A stretch of 64,000 nt of DNA from positions 806,001 to 870,000 of the forward strand of contig JARUPY010000373.1 of assembly GCA_029817715.1 (NCBI GenBank), given 5' to 3'. The notes beneath the pieces are model-generated. The model was not told the origin of the DNA, made no database searches, and saw nothing but the letters and a program-made list of their open reading frames with translations. Source of the stretch: Melastoma dodecandrum. Lineage: Eukaryota; Streptophyta; Magnoliopsida; Myrtales; Melastomataceae. Below are positions 56,020 to 64,000 of the stretch, in pieces (position 1 is the stretch's first letter; every line of letters starts with the position of its first letter). The translations under genes and the position numbers were made by a program.

Positions 56020-57085
56020 ATGGCACTGCCTGATTTCACCATGCGTGGGCTCCTCGAGTCCGGCGCCCATTTCGGCCACCGCCAGCAGCGCTGGAACCCG
56101 AAGATGGCGCCGTACATCTTCGGCGTGCGCAACCAGGTCCACATCATCGACCTCGCGCAGACGGTTGCCGCTGCTGCACCAGGCGCTGAAGGCCGTCTCG
56201 GACACGGTGGCTCGCGGCGGTCGCGTGCTGTTCGTCGGCACCAAGCGCCAGGCGCAGGACCAGATCGCGGATGCCGCCAAGCGGTCGGCACAATATTACA
56301 TCAACTCGCGCTGGCTCGGCGGCATGCTGACCAACTGGAAGACCATCACCGGCTCGATCAAGCGCCTGCGCCAGATCGACGACCAGCTCGACACCGTTAC
56401 TTCCCGGCTCACCAAGAAGGAGCGCCTGATGATGAGCCGCGAGCAGGAGAAGCTCGAGCGCGCGCTGGGCGGCATCAAGGAGATGGGCGGCCTGCCGGAC
56501 CTGGATGTTCGTGATCGACGCCAACAAGGAAGAGCTGGCGATCAAGGAAGCGAACCGCCTGTCGATCCCGGTCGCGGCGATCCTCGACACGAACTCCGAC
56601 CCCGACGGCATCACCTTCCCGATCCCGGGCAACGACGACGCGGGCCGGGCGATCGCGCTCTATTGCGACCCTCGTCGCGCGCGCGGCGCTCGACGGCATC
56701 CAGCGCAGCCAGGGCCAGTTCCGGCTACGACGCCGGCGAGGCGGAAGCGCCGGTGGCCGAGACCCTGCCGGGCCGCGTGCTGGAAGCGCAGGACGAAGCG
56801 GCGGCGGCTGGCCCCGAGGTGGCGCCCGTCGAGACCAACGAGGCGCCGGTCGACTCCTTCGAAATCCTCGCGGCGCCGCGTGGCGCTCCAGACGATTTCG
56901 CCAAGATCCAGGGCGTCGGCCCGCAGATCGTGAAGAAGCTGAACGACGGCGGCATCTTCCATTTCTGGCAGATCGCGGCGATGACGCCCGAGGACGCCAA
57001 GAAGGTCGATACCGAGCTCAAGCTCGGTGGCCGGATCGAACGCGACGGCTGGATCGATCAGGCTCGCGGCCTGCTGGCGGCGTAG
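56020..57085 (+). CDS. rpsB: 30S ribosomal protein S2 with C-terminal helix-hairpin-helix extension (frame breaks)
   Basis: S2 is required for assembly of the small subunit. Features in order are [80 protein letters not shown] and [20 protein letters not shown]. Breaks lie near 56165, 56505, 56670 and 56725. After the S2 core there is an acidic linker and a tail of about 60 residues, [20 protein letters not shown] to [15 protein letters not shown], a helix-hairpin-helix-like domain seen in some alphaproteobacterial ribosomal proteins. The gene must be intact in the living cell, so the breaks are sequence errors. Confidence 0.93.
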
Positions 57086-57094
57086 CTTCGGCGC

Positions 57095-57245
57095 TTCCTT
57101 CTCCCGCCTGCGGGAGAAGGTGGCCCCGCGAAGCGGGGTCGGATGAGGGGTGTTGCCGCCTCTCCTTCGACGCCGGGTGCAAGCGGAGAGTCCCCTCTTC
57201 CGACCCGACTTCGTCGGGCCACCTTCTCCCGCGAGCGGGAGAACC
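57095..57245. repeat. Palindromic intergenic repeat, type A copy 2
   Basis: A ~150-base inverted repeat between rpsB and tsf opens with CTTCTCCCGCCTGCGGGAGA and closes with its complement CCTTCTCCCGCGAGCGGGAG. Inner arms are GGCCCCGCGAAGCGGGGTCGG and CCGACCCGACTTCGTCGGGCC. It fills nearly all of the rpsB-tsf spacer and must be transcribed if these genes share an mRNA. Confidence 0.85.
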
Positions 57246-57268
57246 GCGACTGACAAGGACCCGGTGCG

Positions 57269-58185
57269 ATGGCGAACATTTCCGCAGCGATGGTGAAGGA
57301 GCTTCGCGAGAAGACCGGCGCCGGCATGATGGACTGCAAGGCGGCGCTGACCGAGACCCAGGGCGACATCGAAGCTGGGGTCGACTGGCTGCGCAAAAAG
57401 GGCCTCTCCAAGGCCGCCAAGAAGGGCGACAGGGTTGCCGCCGAGGGGCTGATCGGCGTGGCGCTGGGCGCCACCGAGGCGGGTTGGCCGTCGAGGTGAA
57501 TTCGGAAACCGACTTCGTCGCGCGTAACGAGGCGTTCCAGGCGCTGGTGCGCAACGTCGCGGACGTCGCGCTGAAGGCCAAGAGCGGCGACGTCGAGGCG
57601 ATCAAGCAGGCGGCCTATCCGGCCGCCGGCACGGTCGAGGCGGCGATCACCAACGCCATCGCCACGATCGGCGAAAACATGAACCTGCGCCGCGCGGCGC
57701 GCGTCTCGGTGACGAACGGTGTGATCGGCTCCTACGTGCATGGCCAGGCGGCCGAGGGGCTCGGCCGGATCGGCGTGCTCGTCGCGCTCGAGTCGGACAA
57801 GGACGCGGCAGGGCTCGAGACGCTCGGGCGCAAGATCGCCCAGCATATCGCGGCCGCGAGCCCGATCGCGCTCGATTCATCGGCCATCGATCCCGAGGTA
57901 ATCGCCCGTGAAAAGGCGGTGCTCGCCGAGAAGAACGGCGCCGGCAAGCCGGCCCACGTCGTCGAGAAGATCGTCGAGGGCGGCTTGAAGACCTTCTTCA
58001 AGGACAATTGCCTGATCGACCAGCTCTCGATCCACGAGGACCACCAGAAGAAGACGATTGGCCAGATCGCCAAGGAAGCCGGCGCCGAGATCAAGGGCTA
58101 CGTGCGCTACGGGCTCGGCGAGGGAATCGAGAAGGCCGAAGGGCCGGACTTCGCCAGCGAGGTCGCGGCGATCTCGAAGGGCTAG
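57269..58185 (+). CDS. tsf: Elongation factor Ts (one frame break)
   Basis: EF-Ts recycles EF-Tu by nucleotide exchange. The protein starts [20 protein letters not shown] with [20 protein letters not shown] (UBA-like domain). A break near 57485 is followed by [19 protein letters not shown] (the TDFVA motif that displaces GDP/Mg from EF-Tu), and dimerisation-type domains to [15 protein letters not shown]. Total length is about 305 residues, normal. It follows rpsB as in most bacteria. Confidence 0.94.
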
Positions 58186-58190
58186 TGCTC

Positions 58191-58293
58191 GTCATCCCGG
58201 ACGAGCGAAGCGACGATCCGGGATCGGTGTGCTTCGATGTCGAGCGATAACGCTCACCGGTTCCGGGTTCGGCTCCGCCGCCCCGGAATGACG
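58191..58293. repeat. Palindromic intergenic repeat, type C
   Basis: GTCATCCCGG at the start and CCGGAATGAC at the end form the outer arms, with inner GGACGAGCGAAGCGACGATCC. It sits in the gap after tsf. This 'GTCATCCCGG...CCGGAATGAC' design is a very common dispersed palindrome in proteobacteria; it may act as a bidirectional terminator. Confidence 0.65.
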
Positions 58294-58301
58294 GCGGCCC
58301 A

Positions 58302-59117
58302 ATGATCGCTACCTCTGCCGGCACCCTCGTGCTCCTCTTCGTCGTCGCGCTTCTCTCCGGTGCGCTCGACGCGATCGCCGGTGGCGGCGCACTGCTCACC
58401 ATCCCAGTCTTGCTGCTCACCGGGCTGCATCCCGTCGTCGCCATCGCCACGAGCAAGGCACAGTCGAGCTTCGGCAACGCCTCGGCCGCCTTGTTTTTCG
58501 CACGTCGCGGCTTCTACGGCTGGCGACGCGGCCCGGCCATCGCCGTCGTCGCGGCGGCTTTCGGGGCGCTCGGCGCGATCTGCATAACCTATGTCCCGCG
58601 CAGCGTGCTCGTCGCGGCCATGCCGGTCGTCCTCATCGGCGTCGCTCTATATTTTGCTTTCGGCCATCGGGTGCGCGAGGGGGAGCGCCACGAGCGCCTC
58701 TCGTTCCCGTTGTTCGTCGCCTTGGCGATCCCGCCGCTCGGCTTCTACGACGGCTTCTTCGGTCCCGGCACGGGCATGTTCATGATGATCGCTTTCGTGG
58801 CGCTCAACGGCCGGCATATCGTCGAGGCCAACGCCCTGACCAAGCTTTCGAATACGTCGAGCAACGTCGGCGCCTTCGCGAGCTTCCTGGCAACCGGCAA
58901 TATCGAATGGCGAATCGCCCTGGTGATGATCGTCGGCGCCGTCACGGGCGGCCAGATCGGCTCGCACCTCGCGCTGCGCCACGGTGCGCGCATCATCCGC
59001 CCGGTGGTCGTGGCCTTCTCGTGCGCGCTGGCCGTCAAGCTCCTGTCCGATCCGGCGAACCCGCTGCGGCAGGCCCTAGGCACCTTCATTCAGCATCTCG
59101 TGCCGGCTCATTCTTAG
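58302..59117 (+). CDS. TSUP family (TauE/SafE) membrane transporter
   Basis: The 271-residue protein has about eight membrane segments. It shows the internal repeat typical of TSUP: LSGALDAIAGGGALLTIPVL near the start and GFYDGFFGPGTGMFMMIAFV in the second half. ATSKAQSSFGNASAALFF and NALTKLSNTSSNVGAFASFL are the paired conserved loops. The family moves sulfite or organosulfur anions across the inner membrane. The substrate here is unknown. Confidence 0.88.
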   Translation: MIATSAGTLVLLFVVALLSGALDAIAGGGALLTIPVLLLTGLHPVVAIATSKAQSSFGNASAALFFARRGFYGWRRGPAIAVVAAAFGALGAICITYVPRSVLVAAMPVVLIGVALYFAFGHRVREGERHERLSFPLFVALAIPPLGFYDGFFGPGTGMFMMIAFVALNGRHIVEANALTKLSNTSSNVGAFASFLATGNIEWRIALVMIVGAVTGGQIGSHLALRHGARIIRPVVVAFSCALAVKLLSDPANPLRQALGTFIQHLVPAHS

Positions 59118-59246
59118 CGCGGTCCTATGCAACGACGGCCGCGTCCCGCTCTGCTTGCTCCGCCAACGCAAAACGGCCATGGTCCGCGCAAATAAGGGAG
59201 ACTCCCCGAAAGTCTCGAAATCTCAGCCCGAGGATGCGGTGCCGCC

Positions 59247-61079
59247 ATGCTGTTGAAGCGCTTCTCGACGAGGCATGCGCAAGCGATTCTCCGGGCTCCG
59301 ATTCGCCATGCGCGCAGGCTCGCCGTTGCCAGCCTCTCGCTGGTGCTCGCCGGCACGCTCGCCGCGCCGCCGGCCTCGGCGGCGCGCGAGAGCCTCAACC
59401 TTTCCTCGCCCTTCGAGGTCTCCGACAGCCCGGCCGGCAATTATCTTGCCGCGCTCATCGCCGGCGCCGACCATGATACGACGGCTGCCGCGACCTTCTT
59501 CCGCGAGGCGCTGCGCTTCGATCCGCGCAATCCCCAGTTGATCGAGCGCGCCTTCGTCGCCGCGTTGGCGAACGGCAACATGCTCGATGCCTTCACGCTC
59601 GCCGACCGGCTCGTCGCGCGCGATCCGTCGAACGGCCTCGCCCATCTCGCGCTCGGCATCAAGGCCCTGAAGACCACGCAGTACGGCCAGGCGCGTGCGC
59701 AGTTCGCCCGCGGCGGCGCCGGCCAGGCGCGCGACATCGTCGCGACCCTGCTCACTGCCTGGAGCTGGGCCGGCAGCGGTGACGAGAAGCGGGCGCTCGA
59801 GGTCTGCGACCGCCTCCGCGACGACAATTTCGCCGTGTTCCGCGATTTCCACGCCGGTCTCATCGCCGACATGATGGGCGACCAGGCGGAGGCCGGGCGA
59901 CGGCTCGCCGCCTCCTATGCGACCGACAAGCAGACCTTGCGCCTGGTCGACGCCTACGGCCGCTACCTGTCGCGGCACGGCGACCGCGCGGCGGCGTTGA
60001 AGGTCTATCAGGACTTCGACGCGCTGCTGCCCAGCCATCCGGTGATCATGGCGGCGATCGCCGATCTGAAGGCCGGCAAGACGCTCGAACCTCTGGTCAA
60101 ATCGGCGGATCAAGGCGCGGCCGAGGTGCTCTATGGGCTCGGCGCGGCCGGCAATCGGCAGGGCGACGAAGTGGCCGCCATGGTCTATCTGCGCCTGTCG
60201 CTCCACCTCTGGCCGCGCAATGGGCTTACCCTCATCACCCTCGCCGACCTCTACGACCGGCTGAAGCAGAACGAGGAGGGAATCGCCCTCTACGAGATGG
60301 TGCCCGAGCAGAGCCCGCTGCGCACCACCGCCGACCTGCAGATCGCCCAGCTCCTGTCCAATCTCGGCCGGGCGAAGGAGAGCCAGAAATATCTGACGCA
60401 GATCGTCGCCGATCACCCGGACGACGAGGATGCGCTGATGGCCCTCGGCAACGCCCAGCGCGACGATAAGAAGTTCGCGGAGGCCGCGGCGACCTATTCG
60501 CGAGCGATCGCCGCCTCGAAGAAGCCGGAGAAGGTCGACTGGCCGCTCTATTACTTCCGCGGCATCTCCTATGAGCGCTCGAAGGAGTGGGACAAGGCGG
60601 TGGCCGACTTCAACAAGGCCCTCGAGCTTTATCCCGACCAGCCGCTCGTCCTCAATTACCTCGGTTACAGCTGGGTCGATCGAGGCGACAATCTCGATGA
60701 TGCCTTCAAGATGCTGCACAAGGCCGTCGAGCTCAGGCCAAGCGACGGCTACATCGTCGATAGTTTGGGATGGGCCTATTACAAGCTCGGCAAATACGAC
60801 GAGGCGGTGAAGGAGCTCGAACGGGCGATCGACCTGAAGCCCGGCGATCCCACCATCAACGACCATCTCGGCGATGCCTATTGGCGCGTCGGCCGCAAGC
60901 TCGAGGCGCATTTCCAATGGAACCACGCGCGCGATCTCGGGCCCGAGCCCGACGACAAGAAGAAGATCTTGGACAAGATCGCCCACGGCCTGCCGGCCGA
61001 TCCCACGCCGGAGGCGGCCGACGCCAAGGATCACGCCGCTCCGCCTGTGAGCCCCGAGCCGAAGAAGGGCGGCGGCTGA
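59247..61079 (+). CDS. Exported TPR-repeat protein
   Basis: A signal peptide ([20 protein letters not shown]) is followed by about ten to twelve TPR-like units, for example [60 protein letters not shown] and [20 protein letters not shown]. Length is 610 residues, ending in a Pro/Lys tail. Such periplasmic TPR proteins act as scaffolds in envelope assembly. It is 19 bases upstream of ispE in the same direction, an arrangement common in Rhizobiales. Confidence 0.85.
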   Translation: MLLKRFSTRHAQAILRAPIRHARRLAVASLSLVLAGTLAAPPASAARESLNLSSPFEVSDSPAGNYLAALIAGADHDTTAAATFFREALRFDPRNPQLIERAFVAALANGNMLDAFTLADRLVARDPSNGLAHLALGIKALKTTQYGQARAQFARGGAGQARDIVATLLTAWSWAGSGDEKRALEVCDRLRDDNFAVFRDFHAGLIADMMGDQAEAGRRLAASYATDKQTLRLVDAYGRYLSRHGDRAAALKVYQDFDALLPSHPVIMAAIADLKAGKTLEPLVKSADQGAAEVLYGLGAAGNRQGDEVAAMVYLRLSLHLWPRNGLTLITLADLYDRLKQNEEGIALYEMVPEQSPLRTTADLQIAQLLSNLGRAKESQKYLTQIVADHPDDEDALMALGNAQRDDKKFAEAAATYSRAIAASKKPEKVDWPLYYFRGISYERSKEWDKAVADFNKALELYPDQPLVLNYLGYSWVDRGDNLDDAFKMLHKAVELRPSDGYIVDSLGWAYYKLGKYDEAVKELERAIDLKPGDPTINDHLGDAYWRVGRKLEAHFQWNHARDLGPEPDDKKKILDKIAHGLPADPTPEAADAKDHAAPPVSPEPKKGGG

Positions 61080-61098
61080 CGCCCGCAGCCTGCTTTCG

Positions 61099-61984
61099 AT
61101 GTCGTACGCTGCCGCGCCGCTGATCGAGCGCGCCCCCGCCAAGATCAACCTGACCCTGCACATCGTCGCGCGCCGCGACGACGGCTTTCACGCGCTCGAG
61201 AGCCTGGTCGTCTTCACCCGCAGCGGCGACACGCTCGCGCTGGCGCCGGGCCCGGATCTCTCGCTCGATGTAGGCGGCCCGACGGCGACGGACGCAGGCG
61301 CGCTCGACGAAAATCTGGTGCTGCGCGCCGCTTGTGCCCTGGCACAGCGCGTAGACGGCCTGAAGGTCGGCGCCTTCCATCTCGTCAAGCGGCTGCCTGT
61401 CGCGGCTGGCATCGGCGGCGGCTCGTCGGACGCCGCCGCCGCTTTGCGGCTCCTCGCCCGGCTCAACAGTTTGCCGCTCGACGATCCACGGCTGCTCGGG
61501 GCCGCCGCCGAGACCGGCGCCGACATCCCGGTCTGCCTCGCGGCGCGCGCGCGCATGATGAGCGGCGTCGGCGAGGTGCTCGGGCCGCCGCTCGCCCTGC
61601 CGCCGCTGCCTGCGCTGATCGTCAATCCGGGCGTGCCGCTGGAAACCAGGTCCGTGTTCAGACGGATGGACTTGCCGGTGGGCTGGCGCAAACAGCGCCA
61701 GCGCGCATCCGGCGATCGGCGACGGGCAGACGCCCGACGCAGTCTTCACGGCGCTGAAGCGCGGTCGCAACGATATGGAGGACGCCGCCTGCGTGCTGGC
61801 GCCGGTCGTTTCCGACGTGCTCGCCGTTCTCGGCGCTGCGCGCGGCTGCCGCGTGGCGCGCATGTCGGGCTCGGGCGCGACATGCTTCGGGCTTTTCACG
61901 GACTGCCGGACAGCGGCCAAGGCGAAGAAGGCGATCGCGCGGGTTCATCCGGATTGGTGGGCTAGGACTGCGATGCTGGGGTAG
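61099..61984 (+). CDS. ispE: 4-diphosphocytidyl-2-C-methyl-D-erythritol kinase (one frame break)
   Basis: IspE phosphorylates CDP-ME in the MEP isoprenoid pathway. The protein starts [20 protein letters not shown] (GHMP N-terminal motif with AKINL), [31 protein letters not shown] (GHMP ATP-binding loop), [20 protein letters not shown] and [14 protein letters not shown] break near 61680 is followed by [20 protein letters not shown] and [18 protein letters not shown] (GHMP motif 3). Total length is about 295 residues, as expected. Confidence 0.93.
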
Positions 61985-61989
61985 TGCGA

Positions 61990-62142
61990 CTCCTTCGCCC
62001 GCTTGCGGGAGAAGGTGGCCCGACGAAGTCGGGTCGGATGAGGGATCGTACAGCTTCAGCGATGGAGATGAGAGAGGCGGCATCGCCCCTCATCCGACCC
62101 CGTTGCGCGGGGCCGCCTTCTTCCGCGGGCGGGAGAAGGGGA
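61990..62142. repeat. Palindromic intergenic repeat, type A copy 3
   Basis: A ~150-base inverted repeat lies between the convergent ispE and fba genes. It has CTTGCGGGAGAAGGTGGCCC, GACGAAGTCGGGTCGGATGA and, on the other arm, TCATCCGACCCCGTTGCGCG with a CTTCCGCGGGCGGGAGAAGG end. The arms match the other two type A copies. Between convergent genes it could terminate transcription from both sides. Confidence 0.85.
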
Positions 62143-62162
62143 GGCCGAGCCCCCCGCTGCCT

Positions 62163-63227
62163 TCAGTGCACCACTTGGCTCAGCTCGCCTTTGGTATAGC
62201 GCTGCTCCATCGCGTCGAGCGCGATCGGCTTGATCTTTGAAGCCCAGCCGGCACAGCCGAAGGCCTCGAATCTCGCGCGGCACAGCTCGCGTACCGCGGC
62301 GGTCGCTGCGGTGAGAAATTTTCGCGGATCGAACTCCTCCGGCTTCTCGGCCATCAGCTTGCGCATCGCGCCGGTCGAGGCGAGGCGCACGTCGGTGTCG
62401 ATATTGATCTTGCGCACGCCGTGCTTGATGGCTTCCTGGATCTCCTCGACGGGCACGCCGTAGGTCTCCTTCATCGCGCCGCCGAACTGGCGGATGATGG
62501 CCAGCAGCTCCTGCGGTACCGAAGACGAACCGTGCATCACCAGGTGGGTGTTGGGAATGCGCGCGTGGATTTCCTTGATGCGGTCGATGGCCAGGATGTC
62601 GCCCGTGGGCTTGCGCGAGAACTTGTAGGCGCCGTGGCTGGTGCCGATGGCGATGGCCAGCGCGTCGATGCCGGTTTGGCGCACGAAGTCGGCGGCCTGC
62701 TCGGGGTCGGTCAGCAGCTGGTCGTGCGAGAGCTGCCCCTCCGCGCCGGACCCGTCCTCCTCGCCGGCCTCGCCCGTCTCGAGCGAGCCGAGCACGCCGA
62801 GCTCGCCCTCGACCGAGACGCCGACCGCATGGGCGATCTCGACGACCTTGCGCGTTACGTCCACGTTGTAGTCGTAGGACGCGGGCGTCTTCATGTCTTC
62901 CTTCAACGAGCCGTCCATCATCACGCTGGTGAAACCCGAGCGGATGGAGCGCTGGCACACGTCCGGGCTGGCGCCGTGGTCCTGGTGCATCACGATCGGG
63001 ATGCCGGGCCAGGTCTCGACGGCCGCCAGCACGAGATGGCGCAGGAAATGCTCGCCGGCGTATTTGCGCGCGCCGGCCGAGGCCTGCAGGATCACCGGGC
63101 TGTCGCAATCGGCCGCCGCCTGCATGATCGCGTGGACCTGCTCCAGGTTGTTGACGTTGAAGGCCGGGATGCCGTAGCCGTTCTCGGCGGCGTGGTCCAG
63201 CAACTGGCGCATGGAGACGAGTGCCAT
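62163..63227 (-). CDS. fba: Class II fructose-bisphosphate aldolase
   Basis: The 354-residue protein starts [20 protein letters not shown] and has [20 protein letters not shown] (zinc-binding His), [51 protein letters not shown] (second His) and [20 protein letters not shown] (phosphate loop), then [15 protein letters not shown]. It interconverts fructose-1,6-bisphosphate with DHAP and G3P, and can also work in the Calvin cycle. Its place right after phosphoribulokinase marks it as the CbbA type. Confidence 0.94.
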   Translation of the reverse strand: MALVSMRQLLDHAAENGYGIPAFNVNNLEQVHAIMQAAADCDSPVILQASAGARKYAGEHFLRHLVLAAVETWPGIPIVMHQDHGASPDVCQRSIRSGFTSVMMDGSLKEDMKTPASYDYNVDVTRKVVEIAHAVGVSVEGELGVLGSLETGEAGEEDGSGAEGQLSHDQLLTDPEQAADFVRQTGIDALAIAIGTSHGAYKFSRKPTGDILAIDRIKEIHARIPNTHLVMHGSSSVPQELLAIIRQFGGAMKETYGVPVEEIQEAIKHGVRKINIDTDVRLASTGAMRKLMAEKPEEFDPRKFLTAATAAVRELCRARFEAFGCAGWASKIKPIALDAMEQRYTKGELSQVVH

Positions 63228-63253
63228 CTTCGATATCCTTTTTTGTCAAACTA

Positions 63254-64000
63254 TTAGAGCGAGCGCTTCTTGCGATCCATCAGCTGCATGATCATCGGCG
63301 TGAAGATGAGCTGCATGGCGAGCGGCATCTTCGAGCCGGGGCAGACGATCGTGTTGGCGCGCGACATGAAGCTGTCGGCGAGCATCGAGAGAAGATAGGG
63401 CATGTCGATGCCGCGAGGATCGCGGAACCGGATGATGAGCATGCTTTCGTCGGCCGTCGGCACGTCGCGGGCAGTGAAGGGATTCGACGTGTCCACCGTC
63501 GGGATGCGTTGGAAGTTCACGTGCGTCTGCGAGAACTGCGGGCAGATGTAGTGCACGTAGTCGGGCATGCGACGCAAGATCGTGTCGGCCACGGCCTCCT
63601 TCGAGTAGCCGCGGGCCTTGGTGTCGCGGTGGATCTTCTGGATCCACTCCAGGTTGATGATCGGCACGACACCGATCAGCAGGTCGCAGTGCTGCGCCAC
63701 GTTGATCTCGCCGTGTACGACACCGCCGTGGAGCCCCTCGTAGAAGAGCAGATCCGTGCCTTGCTCGATGTCGGTCCAAGGCGTGAACGTGCCGGGGTCC
63801 TGCTTGTAGGGCGCGGCCTCCTCCTCGTTGTGCAGGTACTTGCGCACCTTGCCCTTTCCGCTCCCGCCGTAGGTCTTGAAGAGCGTCTCCAGCTCCTCGA
63901 ACAGGTTGGCTTCCGGGCCGAAATGGCTGACGTGGCTGTTGCCCGCGCTCGTTCGCTTCCTTGACGAGCTCGCGCATTTCCAAGCGATCGTAGCGGTGAA
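63254..64000 (-). CDS. prkB: Phosphoribulokinase, C-terminal part (5' end outside window; frame break)
   Basis: Phosphoribulokinase makes ribulose-1,5-bisphosphate for RuBisCO. The visible part begins with HRYDRLEMRELVKEANERG and HVSHFGPEANLFEELETLF, separated by a break near 63945. It continues KTYGGSGKGKVRKYLHNEEE, DLLFYEGLHGGVVHGEINVA, HCDLLIGVVPIINLEWIQKI and DYVHYICPQFSQTHVNFQRI, ending MQLMDRKKRSL. These are diagnostic for class I (octameric, proteobacterial) PRK. The P-loop lies beyond the window. It is 26 bases upstream of fba on the same strand, so a cbb operon is likely. Confidence 0.92.
   Translation of the reverse strand, partial: FTATIAWKCASSSRKRTSAGNSHVSHFGPEANLFEELETLFKTYGGSGKGKVRKYLHNEEEAAPYKQDPGTFTPWTDIEQGTDLLFYEGLHGGVVHGEINVAQHCDLLIGVVPIINLEWIQKIHRDTKARGYSKEAVADTILRRMPDYVHYICPQFSQTHVNFQRIPTVDTSNPFTARDVPTADESMLIIRFRDPRGIDMPYLLSMLADSFMSRANTIVCPGSKMPLAMQLIFTPMIMQLMDRKKRSL

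Noticed and set aside
59223..61163. A 646-codon leftward open frame
   Set aside because: It mirrors the TPR protein gene; its repeats are just the complement of the TPR codons.
1..64000. CRISPR array
   Set aside because: No regularly spaced direct repeats were seen; the repeats found are isolated palindromes.

Overview
The window is high-GC DNA with the look of an alphaproteobacterium. I infer a Hyphomicrobiales-type host from the NadQ/COG4111 NAD regulator, an S2 with a helix-hairpin-helix tail, an HslV preceded by a short leader, and phosphoribulokinase next to class II aldolase, which points to a Calvin cycle. No 16S rRNA gene is present, so the genus is open. Many genes, including essential ones (rpsB, tsf, hslU, ispE, cyoB), change reading frame part-way through. 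The simplest reading is uncorrected single-base indels in a long-read consensus. I therefore annotate such genes as one CDS across the breaks.

Positions 1-14378 look like an integrated mobile element or composite prophage-derived island. Its right end is marked by the 3' half of tRNA-Arg(CCU) (14330-14378), directly downstream of a tyrosine integrase (13053-14275). The left end lies outside the window. Inside it are, from the left: (i) a leftward nucleotide-metabolism cassette made of the start of a dCTP deaminase-like gene, a short adenylosuccinate synthetase with the PurZ-type Asp-to-Ser substitution, a P-loop dNMP-kinase-like domain, and a YprB-like RNase H plus DUF429 protein; (ii) a rightward set with a small unknown gene, a conserved 'MQDRYVGD' protein, and an RlmJ-like methyltransferase; (iii) a leftward remnant of a phage tail module with a tape-measure protein; (iv) a serine recombinase, an MNT-type nucleotidyltransferase, a replication-initiator-like protein, a small HTH protein and the integrase. 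The cassette in (i) is the best candidate for something new: a possible 2-aminoadenine (Z) nucleotide pathway or a nucleotide-based phage conflict system carried by a bacterial element.

Positions 14389-24490 are chromosomal housekeeping: a DedA membrane protein, HslV, a membrane protein, HslU, a CDGSH iron-sulfur protein, a GGDEF/EAL protein, an unknown helical protein, NadQ, a PRC-barrel protein and a methyltransferase. Positions 23787-46368 are dominated by exopolysaccharide and envelope functions: a GH10 glycanase, two polysaccharide co-polymerases (one with a degenerate P-loop ATPase domain), a Wzy-like polymerase, an acyltransferase, a polyprenyl-phosphate sugar transferase, several glycosyltransferases, tandem TPR paralogues with a conserved Cys-containing domain, and methyltransferases. 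A LOV-type hybrid histidine kinase followed by an FNT channel sits within this stretch.

Positions 46472-64000 hold a PIN/UPF0175 toxin-antitoxin pair, threonine ammonia-lyase, a haloacid dehalogenase, a phospholipase A2-like secreted protein, the cyoABCD quinol oxidase operon, an MFS exporter, rpsB-tsf, a TSUP transporter, a TPR protein, ispE, fba and the start of the phosphoribulokinase gene region. Palindromic interspersed repeats of at least two types lie between genes in this half.
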